From contig NC_065872.1 of the NCBI RefSeq assembly GCF_933775445.1, positions 9,920,001 to 9,984,000 of the forward strand: 64,000 bases of DNA. Direction: 5' to 3'. Under the pieces are notes generated by a model that saw only the letters and a program-made list of their open reading frames with translations, was not told the origin of the DNA and ran no database searches. Shown here piece after piece: positions 23,635 through 34,940 of this stretch. Position 1 is the stretch's first letter. The number at the start of each line of letters is the position of its first letter. A program made the position numbers and the translations under genes. This DNA is from Argentina anserina (Eukaryota > Streptophyta > Magnoliopsida > Rosales > Rosaceae).

Positions 23635-24833
23635 AATGGAATGAACATCAATAAACATGCCTCAACTCCTAAAGGGAGATAATTTTGATGATTGGAAAGG
23701 TGTGATGCAAAGCTTTCATTTCTGCGCAAGACTCTAAAGCTTGTCAATGCATTTTGCATGGATGGTCTCCTCCTACAGATGATAAAGCTTCAAAAGGATC
23801 ATAAGAGGCCAAATTAAAAAATTTCGACAAGTGGACTCCTTCATAACTCTCTTACAGTGAAGCAGAAAACAAAGCCAAAAATGCTCTATTCATTGCTTTG
23901 ACCGAAGATGATAGGGCATTAATCAAGCATTGTTCAAATTCAAAGGAGATCTAGGAGACTCTCGAACTCATATATGAAGGTAACAAAAAGGTCAAACTTC
24001 ACAAATTACAGTTATTGTTGCATGAAATTGAAAACCTGCAGATGAAGTTAGAAGAAACCATTGATCAGTTCTACAATAGGGTCATCTCAATCACCAGTGG
24101 AATCAGGAGTATCAATGTAAAGAAAATGATATCTCAAGATGATATTGCCATTAAAAGTTTGAGGTCACTTCCCAAGAAGTTTGCAATGAAGAAGGCTGCC
24201 ATTTTTGAAGCGAATGATCTTGAAACATATTCTTTGGCTAAACTTATTGGAAGCTTGAAGACATATGAGGCTGAACTAAATGAGGAGGACAAACCAGAGG
24301 AAATGAAGTCTAAGAATCTTGCTTTAAAGGTAACAAAGAAAAAAGAGGTAAGTAATGAACTTTCTGAGTTGGGTTTACTTACTAAAGAATTCAAAAAAAT
24401 CCTTAAATACAGTAACAATAATTCTAGTTCTGGTTCTTCAAAAGGAAACTTTGAAAATAGAAAGTCAAAATATATTGAAAATAAAAATGAGTCAAAGAAA
24501 ATAAGTCTAACTTTAGGAGAAATCCTAATTTTAAACCTAAATGCTATGAATGTGGTGGCCTTGGCCATATCTCAATTGATTGTGGTAACAGGAAGAATAG
24601 TACAGGAGCATCTTGGAGTGATGATGAAAGTGACTGAAGATTATTCATCTAGATCATCAAGGAAGAACCTGGCATTTATTGCTTCACTAAATTTTGATGC
24701 AGTAGGGTTTGGCTATGACTCAGAGACTGAAGAAATGGGTGAGGTAGATAGTGATTGTGAAAGTTCTAACATAGATGAAAAATATGCAAAATTATGTGAT
24801 ATTGCAAAATCACTTGACAACAGGAATGTTTAG
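23635..24833 (+). pseudogene. gag: gag remnant of the Sirevirus-type element
   Basis: Capsid-type coding region. The longest open part is 24015-24833, with EETIDQFYNRVISI and LRSLPKKFAMKKAAIFEAND. The CCHC zinc knuckle that binds RNA is at 24542-24583 (CYECGGLGHISIDC, spacing CX2CX4HX4C) but in a different frame from the capsid part. A frameshift therefore separates them, and stops precede the ORF start. Confidence 0.8.
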
Positions 24834-25080
24834 TTAGATATTCAAGTTTCAACACTAAAAAAATCCTTAGAGAAGGAACAATCAATTTGTGACAAACAAG
24901 CCTTTTGGGATGATCAAAGAATAACTCTTGAGAAAAGAATAGAAGAACTGTCATGTGTTGTCATAGAAGAAGAATAGATAACTACTCGGAAGACATTTTT
25001 CATCAAATTGGAAAAATTGTCTGAACAGGTAAAAACTCAACATAATATCATTTCAAATCTCACCCCATGAGAAGGATTCT

Positions 25081-28000
25081 TTGCGGGAACAAATCACTCG
25101 TACAAATGACAAGCTCAAGCAATTTCATCATAGCTCACAAGTAGCTGTCAAAATGTTTGGGATTGGTCGACACTTCAAGAACAACTTTGGACTTGGCTAC
25201 TCTGGTGAAAGTTCTACAGGTTCAGCAGTTGATTCTAGATACATAGGAATTGAACTTGTCAAGTCAAGGAGAGACGATGAGTATGATATCTTAGAAAGTA
25301 AGTTGAGGCCGGTAAACCTTCTCCCTTCTCAGCAAAATGAACATGCTTATTGTGAAAAATTAAAAAAATATAGAAACTGAGTTGACTGTCCTTAAATCTG
25401 AACTCTTAAATTTTATTGAAGCAACTAGTAGCAAATTTAGGAAATTCTCTGATTTGCATGCTGAACATGATAGGCAGACTCAAAGAGAAAAATTTATGTT
25501 TGTAAAAGTCTACGCCAGACTAGAAATTCTTGAAAATAAGTGCACTGCTATCCCTGAATCTGATGAATTTGTTGAGAAATATGCTAGAATTGGGAGACAT
25601 ATTGCAGGTAATCATAGAGTCTGGAAAAAGAAGGAAACTTTCAATGAACAGTGCGTGTTTGCTAGTGTGACATATGATGAGAACCAGATCGAAGCCACCT
25701 GTCTTGTTGCTCTTACAGCTGTAAATACCAGAAGAAATGATGTTTGGTATATTGACAGTGGTTGCTCAAGGTACATGTGTTGAACAGAAAGCATTTCACT
25801 GCTCTTAATGAAGATATAGTTTCAGGAACTGTAAATTTTGGAGATGCAAGAAAAGCCACTATTCTTGGAAAAGGAACAGTGGAATCACAAAATCTTGGAA
25901 GACTTGAGGATGTGTTATTTGTGGAGGGGTTGGCCAAAAATTTGGTAAGTGTAAGCCAATTGACTGACGAGTTTTCTAACAAATGTATTGTTCTTGATGA
26001 TCAAGGTAATGTTGTCTTGGGTGGTAAAAGATCTATTGACAATTGTTATCATGCTTCAACAGATTCATATGTCTTATTTTCTAACAAATGTCTTAAGACC
26101 ATTACCACTGATGAAACTTTTGAGCTTTGGCACCGAAGATTAGGTCATGTGAATTATCAGGATCTTCAAATTGTCAAATCAGCAATGTCTGAGAGGGATG
26201 CCCAAATTGAGTGGGAGAACATACAAGATGTGTGGTCATTGTAAATCTGATAAACAAACCAAGTCATCGCATAAAGTGGTTAACTCAACTGCTACCACTC
26301 ATTGTTTGGAACTTTTGCATATGGACCTAATGGGACCAGCTCAAACTCAAAGCATGTCAGGTAAGTTTTATATTCTGGTAGTAGTTGATGATTTTCTTTA
26401 GGTTTACTTGGGTAGATTTTCTTATAACAAAAGATGAAGCCTTTGAGTCCTTTCTTGGTTTGAGTAAGCAACTAACCAGGCAAAAGCAACATTCAAATAT
26501 TAAACTGGCAAGGATAAGATCAGATAATGGTACTGAATTTAAAAATGTACCTTTTGCTAAATTCTGTCATGAGAATGGTATTTTTCATGAGTTTTCAGCT
26601 CCAAGAACCCCTCAAAAAAATGCCATAGTTAAAAGGAAGAACAGATTTTTGCTTGGCATGGGAAGAGTAATGTTGCACTCAGCTAGACTCAGTGAAAAAT
26701 TCTGGGCTGAAGCTTTGAACACTGCATGCTATGTGTCAAATAGAGTTTTTCTCAGGAGTGACATTGATCAAACTGCATATGAAATCTGGAAAGGGAAAAG
26801 GTCAAATGTTGGTCACTTTCATGTGTTTGGAAGTCCTTGTCACATTCTCAGGGAAGGTGAAAGTCTCAATAAGTTTGTCTCCAGAACTGATCCAGGTATC
26901 TTTATTGGTTATGATGTGAACAGTTCAGCTTATAGGATATACAATAAAATAACAAAAAGAGTTATTGTTACTGTTAATGTGTCGGTTAATGATATGCCTA
27001 GTAGTCAGGTTTATGAAAGCACAGCTTACTTGATGGAGAAGAAAGACAATGATAGGAATGGATCAACTAATGATGAAGATGAAAATCTCATACATGTGTC
27101 ACAAAAAAGAATTGGGTTTAAGAAAGTTCAGAAACACCATGATCCAAGTGATGTGATCAGAAAGTTGAATGATGGAATTCAAACCAGAAATAAGACTTCT
27201 CAAGGTGATCAGCTAGAAAAAGCCTTGACCTGCTTTGTTGAAACTCATGACAAAGAATCAAATATCATAGGTTGTTGTGGATTTGTTTCTCTGGTGGAAC
27301 CCAAAACAGTGAAAGAGGCTTTGACAGACGTGGACTGGACTCTAGCCATGCAAGATGAGCTAAATCAGTTCACAAAAAATCAAGTGTGGGAACTTGTTCC
27401 AAGGCCTGAAGACTCAAATGTTGTTGGAACTAAATGGATATTCAGAAACAAGTCAGATGAACATGGTACTGTTGTGAGAAACAAAGCCAGACTGGTGGCA
27501 CATGGTTACTCTCAGAATGAAGGATTGGATTATGAAAAAACATTTGCACCTGTTGCCAGAATGGAATCAGTAAGATTGTTAATAGCTATTTCTTGTCACC
27601 TGAAGTTTAAGTTCTATCAAATGGATGTCAAAACAACATTTCTGAATGGCGTTATAGATAAGGAGGTATTTGTAGAACAACCGAAAGGATTTATTGATCC
27701 TCATCATCCTGATTATGTCTACAAGTTACAGAAAGCCCTTTATGGTCTTAAACAGGCTCCAAGGGCATGATATGACCGTCTCTCTAGTCATCTAATTAAT
27801 CAAGGTTATGTTAGAGGATCCATTGACATAACTTTGTTTGTTAAAAATTTAAAAGATGATTTTATTGTGGCACATGTTTATGTAGACGATATTGTTTTTG
27901 GCTCTACCTCAGATAAACTAGTTACAGACTTTGCTTCTGTCATGACTAGTGAATTTGAGGTGAGCAATCTAGGTGAATTGACATTTTTTCTTAGTTTGCA

Positions 28001-28827
28001 AGTCAAACAGATGAACTCTGGGATGTTTCTTTCATAAACAAAGTATGCAAAAAATTTAGTGAAGAAGTTTGGTTTGTCAAGCAAGAAAGTGGTGAACAAT
28101 CCAATGAGTACAACTATGAAACTACATGAGGACAAGGAAGACAAATCAGTGGATCCGACTCTCTATCGCAGTATGATAAGAAGCTTACTCTATCTCACTG
28201 CCAGTAGACCAGACATCTCCTTCAGTGTTGGAGTATGCGCTAGGTTCCAAGCCAATCCCAAAGAATCACACTTAGAAGCTGTAAAAAGAGTTATTAGATA
28301 CGTGTCCGGTACAACACATTGTGGTATCTTTTACACTAATGAATCTAATGCAGAAATTGCAGTCTACTCTGATGCAGATTGAGGAGGAAGTATGAAAGAT
28401 GGAAAAAGCACTTCTGGATGATGTTTTTTCTTAGGAACAAATTTAGTGGCTTGGCATAGTAAAAAACCAATTTGTATTTCACTCTCTACAGCTGAGTCTG
28501 AGTATGTTGCCGCTAGAAGCTGTTGTACACAAATGATATGGATATATGAAACAAATGCTCAAAGACTATGGCCTGCTACAAGGAAAGCTCACAATATTCT
28601 GTGATAACACCAGTGCTATAAGCATTGCCAAAAATCATGTCCAGCACTCTCGGACCAAGCCCATTGATCTCATGTATCATTATATTCGCGACTTAGTTGA
28701 AAAAGACATCCTTGAGTTGTGCTTTATTGAAACAGAAAAACAACTTGCTGATATTTTAACTAAACCTCTTGATACAGCTCATTTTGAATACTTACGGAAT
28801 GCTCTTGGCATTCGCACTGAGCCTTGA
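25081..28827 (+). pseudogene. pol: pol remnant: protease, integrase, reverse transcriptase, RNase H
   Basis: After a gag-tail region (25081-25740), the protease active site reads WYIDSGCSRYM (about 25745-25777), followed by a frameshift. The pre-integrase motif ELWHRRLGHVNYQDL is near 26122. Integrase has LLHMDLMGP and RSDNGTEFKN, but the third catalytic position, normally Glu in the TPQQNGVVERKNR-type motif, reads Lys. Reverse transcriptase (about 27330-28030) has WIFRNKSDEHGT, QMDVKTTFLNG and YVDD. RNase H follows, with STAESEYVA. Several TGG tryptophan codons have become TGA, for example after KQAPRA (27768) and after YSDAD (28379), and TAA interrupts at 28035. The order integrase before reverse transcriptase is diagnostic of Copia. 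Confidence 0.9.
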
Positions 28828-29093
28828 ACCAGTCATTGCATCACATACTCAAATAAAGCTCCAACTAATAATCATATGTGATGTAGACTTACTGGAGCTT
28901 AGCTTGACATGTTGTTGGATTGTGCTCTTTTTTACTCTACTATTTTTTCTCTAAGAGTTTGCTTGTTTTTCCTGATTCTGGATTGTGCAATTGATTAACA
29001 CTCATGTATCTTGTGTATCAGTTAGATGAACTGACGTATGACTTTTGTAGTGGAAATCTAGCTGAAAAAAAAATTATACCCTCCAGGAGCTAC

Positions 29094-29102
29094 AAGGGGG
29101 GA
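29094..29102 (+). other. internal polypurine tract-like motif
   Basis: aaggggggat lies shortly after the end of pol. Repeated polypurine tracts between pol and the 3' LTR are a known hallmark of Sireviruses. The element's main tract is at 30869-30877. Confidence 0.4.
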
Positions 29103-29821
29103 TTTGAACACACAAATTTTTTTTTTACAAAAGTATCTTGATACTGAAGTCCGACAAGGCTATTCCTAAAGTAACCACTGCTTTGGTTAAGACCTAATTA
29201 GGGTGGTGGGATAGAAACGGGAATGGTTTGGTCCATTGGAGGTTGGTAGGTAGAGATTTCCAACTTGAGTCTCGGGGTTTATGGTGTCCTTGTTACACCT
29301 AGCACCCTAAAGTCATCTGACTTGGGAATGTTCCCTGCCGCTTGCTACATAAGTTGTTGAATCAGACTATAGAAGAGTGTTACAGAATGTTATAAGGGAG
29401 AGTGTTGTTTGTTCAATTGCCAAAACTACTCAGCTTTGATTCAGTCTCCATATTGTCAAATCTATGCTCTTTCGTCTGATGCAGTTGAAATCATAGTGTT
29501 ACTCTATTGTTTCAGTTGATAGATTCCATATCACAAGCTTAGTTGAAAGGTGCCATGGTGTAGTGAATAATTGCTTTTCCTTTCTCTTGTTGATGTGCTT
29601 TGCCTATGACCTATAACCTATTAATAATTGAATTTATGTTCATACACATTATTGCATAATGGTTGTTTCTCAAGGCTTAGTGGTTATTCCAATGGTACTC
29701 TCAATGTCAGAATCTTATCCTCAAGTTTAGTTTTGATTGGCAATTTGTTCTCCTAACTCAAACACGGTTTCAAACTAGTCTTGTTACACTTGTCGATTTG
29801 GTCTGTGTGCTTGGTTAAGAG

Positions 29822-30523
29822 ATGACGATTCAGTGGATCATTCCTGACGGTTCCGGTTCTTGGACCATAGCCCACTTTGCCGCTTCAGTTGCTCTCATGC
29901 TCAGTTTAAAAAGGACTCTACCTCTTCCATTTTCATTCATTAACCCTAATTTCTTTCTAGGTTTTGGTTTTGCTCGTGCAGGTCTCAAGAGAATGAGAAA
30001 GCTGAAAAATACTCGTATGTCTTCCAATGGATCATCTAGCCGCTCAAAGCGTCGCCGTTCCTCCTCTCCTCCATCTCATCCTGATGGGACATATCTTCTC
30101 CCCATCTTTCCTCCTGGCATCTGGATTCGCCCTGTGGAGCCTCATGTTCCTCCTCCACCAAACATGGAGGGATACACATGTATGATCCCTCCTTGCCGCT
30201 TTGAGAGAGAACCCTGGCGTCCTCAAGTCCCTCCTGAGCAGAACACCAGAGAAGCATTTGGCACGTATCTCATGCTTTTGGAGGAAAACATGTGCACCTC
30301 TGTCACATCTATCTTGGATTGTCTTGATACCTTCACTCAAGTTCAGGTGCAGTTGCAGGAGCAAATGCTCACTATTCAAGCTCTTCTTCATTTGGTGTTT
30401 CCCCATGGGGCAGTGGATCCTTCTACTCCTGCAGTTCATACAACCACTATTGCTCCTGCTGCTCCAGCTATTGATCCATGGGATGCTGCTGCTCAATCTC
30501 CTAATGCTCCATTCGTAGGCTAG
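29822..30523 (+). CDS. post-pol ORF of the Sirevirus-type element (env-like position)
   Basis: A 233-codon open frame between pol and the 3' LTR, in the position occupied by the env-like ORF of some Sireviruses. Its N terminus is hydrophobic in part (FAASVALMLSL, FFLGFGFARAG), followed by a basic, Ser-rich stretch (SSSRSKRRRSSSPPS), a Pro-rich region, and a possible helical segment (QVQVQLQEQMLTIQALLHLV). No fusion peptide, clear C-terminal anchor or glycoprotein signature is visible, so function is unknown. It is the only long frame in the element without an internal stop. Confidence 0.5.
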   Translation: MTIQWIIPDGSGSWTIAHFAASVALMLSLKRTLPLPFSFINPNFFLGFGFARAGLKRMRKLKNTRMSSNGSSSRSKRRRSSSPPSHPDGTYLLPIFPPGIWIRPVEPHVPPPPNMEGYTCMIPPCRFEREPWRPQVPPEQNTREAFGTYLMLLEENMCTSVTSILDCLDTFTQVQVQLQEQMLTIQALLHLVFPHGAVDPSTPAVHTTTIAPAAPAIDPWDAAAQSPNAPFVG

Positions 30524-30868
30524 CCAGGCTGGAACTCAAAGGCAGTCATATTCAATGAGGGAGAATTTGAAGCATGCCAGTGTTTCTTTGTTGTTTCTGT
30601 TTGGTTTCATTTTTTAAAGAAACACATTTCGGTTTATTTTGAACATCTTTGTTTATTAGTAATGTTCAGTTATTTTGTAAGTGCATAAGCACAAATACCT
30701 TGGTCTGATCATTTAAATTTCGTTTTGTTATTTAGAGAATGGAAAGGATGGAAATTGATCCCTATATTCTCAAACTTCATTATTTCATGGTTATGTGCAT
30801 ATCTGGTTGGTTTGTGGTCTTTTGAGTTTTGCAGGTTATGCTTTAATGAGTTGAATATGAATGACAAT

Positions 30869-30877
30869 GGGGGAGAA
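30869..30877 (+). other. polypurine tract
   Basis: gggggagaa directly before the TG of the 3' LTR, the plus-strand priming site. Confidence 0.8.
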
Positions 30878-31754
30878 TGAAGGTATTGGTTTTCCTAGTC
30901 AACTCAGGAACTGTGCAAAACTCGAACCCTGTGAGATCTTTTTTTCTCTTATCTAACTGTGTTTATTCTTGGTAAAATTGTTTGTGGTTATCGTTTATGG
31001 GGGAGCCTATAATTGTGGGGAAGTTCGAGGTTCAAGGAACTGAGGCACTATCCTAGTTTGGTTCAGTTTGATAATTAAATTTTCTTTTTCTGGAAACATG
31101 TTCCCTGGTCTTCTGCTTGTACATATACTTTTTCTTCTTTTCTGGAAACATGTCTCTTGTTCTTTTTCCTTAATCTTGGCAACAGATACATAGGCTTCCT
31201 TGATAGTTAATAGCTGCTAGTTCTTTGTCTTTGTTCAAATATATGTACCTGTGTTTGATATTCTATGCAGGATTGATAAAGTTGTGCACATTCTAGAGCG
31301 TTAAGAAGTCTGGAACAAACTCATCTTGCATCCTGTGTTGCTTGAGTGATTTTGTGAAGAACAAAATAGCATAGATCGTTGAGAAATCTGTCAAAGGAAA
31401 GGAGGATACATGTGAAGAGAATCAAGGCTGTGACAAGGAGCTCTTGTTCTCTGAGAGAGGTTGCAACTATATTGTAGAGTTGCTCATCAGATCCTACTGT
31501 GTTAGAGTAGGTGGTTCATTCATCTTAATTGTGGAATAAAATTAAGATAATTTGAACTATAGCAGTGTTATAGTGCTATTTGGTGTATTCATCTGGTTGT
31601 GTGATAGAACCGGATATTTGTTATCCCTTGTGTATCTTCAAATCAATTCATTTACAGATCATAGTGCTTTTTCCCTCATTGAGGTTTTTGCACTGTGAAT
31701 TAATCCTTTGGTTTTGTAATTGTAATGGTTTTTCTAAGCTCCTAGGTACTTTCA
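30878..31754 (+). repeat. 3' LTR of the Sirevirus-type element
   Basis: Same termini as the 5' LTR (tgaaggtattgg ... ctaggtactttca), about 877 bp. Contains a 12 bp segment (actcgaaccctg) absent from the 5' copy. Confidence 0.9.
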
Positions 31755-32089
31755 AAATGAAATCATAACCTTTTAGAAACTATGCATTCAAAAATGCAAT
31801 TCATTTACATAAATCAGTAGCATGGTTTCCAAAATTTCCATCACATAACATAAATATTTTGCATTTGGAACTTTATGCCTACTTAGCACAATTGCAAACA
31901 AGATACTTTTTGCCTAATGTAGCCTTAATAAACATCTCATCCTCTTTGTTACTGAAAAATCACCCATAATCAAGTAGATAACCAAGTCAAAATCCTCTCC
32001 TTTCATTCTCATCGAGTTCCAGTTATAAACCAAACTAATCGATAAAGGGTCAATCAAAAAGTCAAAACGCTAAAAAAAAAAGATATTTG

Positions 32090-32600
32090 ACATCAATTCA
32101 TCTTAGTAGTACAGAAGGAGCCAAACAATCTCAAAACCCAATTTTTTCCGGTACCTTGTTGCTAACCTTGATCAACGGCTTACGTTTGCAGCGAAATATT
32201 GTTTCATAAGGAGATGCGAAGTAGAAAAAGGGAAGACGAAGACGAGGGGATAGAGAACCTTAATCGGTGACTTCCGGCGGCGGGTATCCGTCTTTGCTGA
32301 GTATTATCTCCAGGTTCATAAGAGGGAGAGGTTGTGAAATATGGTGGAAGAGAGGGTTTGGGGAGTGAGAGATTTGAATGATCTGGGTTTTCTTTTGATT
32401 ACAAGAGAGAGGGTCTCGGTTTTCTTTCGATGAAGAGAGAGGGCATGGGTTGAAGAAAGATCTATAACCTATAACCCATTTTAATTAAAAATGATTAAAG
32501 ATTATGAGATAATGTGTTTTTATTCATTTTGTACTTCTTTTTTCTCAACCATTGGATTTTAAATGGGCTGATCCTAAGGCCATTGTGCAAATAATCCCGA
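32090..32600 (-). mobile_element. right arm of a possible Mutator-like (MULE) element
   Basis: Reverse complement partner of 20196-20590. Its outer end on the minus strand reads gggattatttgcacaatggc, which is like known MULE termini. The arm includes pyrimidine-rich leader-like DNA and an exon-border-like caaggttagc, as expected for a transposase promoter and first exon. No transposase coding is left. Calls depend on diverged similarity seen by eye. Confidence 0.4.
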
Positions 32601-32775
32601 ACGGGACTCAGCACGTCATTGTCCACCTATACATGTTGCCCCGTTTTTTCCAGGGTTTGGGTCGGGTTTTGGGCTAGCCCTGCCCATTTTAATTAGACGG
32701 TAGCTAGATCAAATATATCAAGGTCACATGCAATATTGATATCACATAATAGATATTTTCTGACTATACGAATTT

Positions 32776-33700
32776 TTTTAGGATGTAAATAGTTTCATTC
32801 AAATAAGAGCTAAACAGACCAAATACTCTACACATCCAGCCGTTACCACATCACGGTAAACAAGTATTTATGGCTCGAGCCACTACCTTATCATAATAGA
32901 CATATATGGAACTCGAAAAACCAAGGGGACATTCAGTAAGCACATATCATAACAATGAAGCACAACAACTTCCACATCCATAAACAACATGAGAAGCCCA
33001 AAGACCCAATACAAGCCAAAAGAAAAAATGAAACAAAACAAAAGAAACTAGAGTTCAAACAAACAAAGCAAAAAAAACCCAAAAAGAGAGCTTGGGAGAG
33101 GCCCAAGCCCAACCTCATTGGGCCAGGAGGTATAGACCCAGACTCTTGCCCAAAGGCCCAGTCCCAGCCATCTCCCAGACCCGCTTCTGCTAGGCAGCGC
33201 CGTCAAGCTCCAGCACGGCTCCAACTTCATTCGTCGCTGACCCGACCTTACTTTGGCAACGGATCTGACGAGCACAACACCTCCAAGAGCCCTTAATCGC
33301 CGAATCAGAGAGAACGATCAAGAAAAATACTCGCCTCATGTAAGCAAGCAAAGTCGACATTCTCAAGCCTAGATCAATTCGAGGTCAACCCCTCTGGGCA
33401 CCTTTATACATAGTAGTTTTTCCAAATCCCTGCGTGCTGCCATGAACCGCACCTTTAAAAGAGTTGCGCTGCCACCAGAATAACTTAGCCAACATAGCAT
33501 GGCTCCGTCAAGATGCCTAGAGCACCCTTTCCCCTGCAGACAATACCTTCTATCTAAGAGGGATGACACAACAGAATTGAAAAGGAGCAATCAAGGACAA
33601 CGCCACAAGGTGGCGGCCTAAATTCAACCTAGATGGGCTAGGTTTCCGAGCAACCAAAGGCGGCGCTCCTATAACAAATGTTAAGTATGAAGGTTACACA
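32776..33700 (-). mobile_element. 5'-truncated LINE, 3' region
   Basis: Read on the minus strand it ends in tgaaactatttacatcct followed by an A run (plus strand ttttttt at 32773-32779). It is flanked by an imperfect target-site duplication: atattttctgactatacg-aattt at about 32753-32775 and atatttctgactacgaattt at 33701-33720, differing by small indels. The body is non-coding 3' UTR-like DNA with repeated gggc/gccc phrases. No reverse transcriptase is kept, so the insertion was truncated early. Confidence 0.7.
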
Positions 33701-34373
33701 ATATTTCTGACTACGAATTTGGCTAAATATTTACATAATAATTTACTTATATACTGTATACCAAAAAACTGAACTATGCGATCAGTCGATCACAAACTTA
33801 TAAATAAAAAGTTATAACTAGTCCTCAACCAAAAAGTCAACTTAGCATCAGGTTTAATTTCCAAAATCTAGGGTAGCGAATGACTAATCTTGAAAATTAA
33901 GGAATCTAACAGCATAGATTAGCATTTTTGACAGACATGTACCACATTGTTGCTAATTGACAGTATAAATGTTAAGACAACGAAGGTTTAATCTGAATTT
34001 ACAAGACTAACTTTATTGTCTAAATTGTCCAGCTTCATGTTTGTGCATAGGAAATGAGGTTAATTTGTTGCAAGAAAACAGATAACAAGCTGACTGAGAA
34101 TTCACATTTATACAACGTGTCAAAAGATGCTCTTTTTTCCTTGGTAGAAATCATCTAACCAGCCTTGTATCAGCCTTATTTCACTTTCCCTTTGTTGTAC
34201 CAACCATACAGGATCGCCTTTAGTTGAAAATCGTAAGTCTATGTGATGTGCACTTGATAAACAACAAAAATAAGCAATGAACAACTTTCACTCTTTCAGC
34301 GCAAAAAAATATTGGCCAAGGTATATGAGATGTGTGACTTGTGTCACTTAAGAAAGCAAATGCAACTAGAAAT

Positions 34374-34940
34374 TGTTGGAGAGGAGATATCTCATATCTA
34401 AGAAGTGACAAAGAAAATAAAGCTTATAAGTGGGTGGATAATAACCAATTGTACCGAGGTCTTTTGTGATTAAAACCCAACACATGTGAGGTGGTTAAGT
34501 TGGGACAATATCGGTACAGTTGGTCCACGGGTCACGTTTGTCGCTGTTTAACATGGTATCAGAGCGGGTCCCTCTCCAGTCGCGCCTCCAATCTTTCGTG
34601 GGCCCGAGTTGGGTGCCACTTTGTCATGCCATCGGAGGATTTCCGATTGGATGACCACTAAGTGTCGTTGGTTACTGGACCTTAGTTTCTTTTATCCCAA
34701 TATGTGGGATGTTAATCTGTCACGTGCAGACCTAAAAATTAGGTTGCACGTGAGGGGGCGTGTTGGAGATGAGAGATCCCACATCTAAGAAGTGACAAAG
34801 AAAATAAAGCTTATAAGTGGGTGGATAATAACCAATTGTACCGAGGCCTTTTGTGATTAAAACCCAACACCTGTGAGGTGGTTAAGTTGGAACAATATCA
34901 GTACAATTGGTCCACGGGCCACGTTTGTCGCTGTTTAACA
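34374..34940 (+). mobile_element. complete TRIM (terminal-repeat retrotransposon in miniature)
   Basis: 567 bp with two 180 bp direct repeats (34374-34553 and 34761-34940), both tgttggaga ... gctgtttaaca. A primer-binding site, tggtatcagagc, starts at 34554, and a polypurine tract (gtgagggggcg) ends at 34760. A perfect 5 bp target-site duplication, gaaat, flanks it (34369-34373, 34941-34945). The LTRs differ at about 10 of 180 positions. It has no coding capacity and must have moved in trans. It is inside the last intron of the S28 gene relic, in the opposite orientation. Confidence 0.95.

Larger units (their letters stand above)
22679..31754 (+). mobile_element. complete Sirevirus-type Ty1/Copia retrotransposon, decayed
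   Basis: A 9.1 kb element with matching LTRs (22679-23584 and 30878-31754), an initiator-Met tRNA primer-binding site, gag, pol in Copia order (protease, integrase, reverse transcriptase, RNase H), a further ORF after pol, and a polypurine tract. A perfect 5 bp target-site duplication, aaatg, flanks it (22674-22678 and 31755-31759). The gag wording (LRSLPKKFAMKKAAIFEAND, ETYSLAKLIGSLKTYEAE) and the post-pol ORF fit the Sirevirus lineage. Multiple frameshifts and stops make it inactive. LTR identity is about 92-93 percent over the part I aligned by eye, so it is not recent. Confidence 0.92.

Noticed and set aside
34374..34940. Cassandra-type TRIM with a 5S rRNA domain
   Set aside because: Size and layout fit a TRIM, but no 5S internal promoter or 5S-like stretch can be read in the LTR, so only the general TRIM call is kept.
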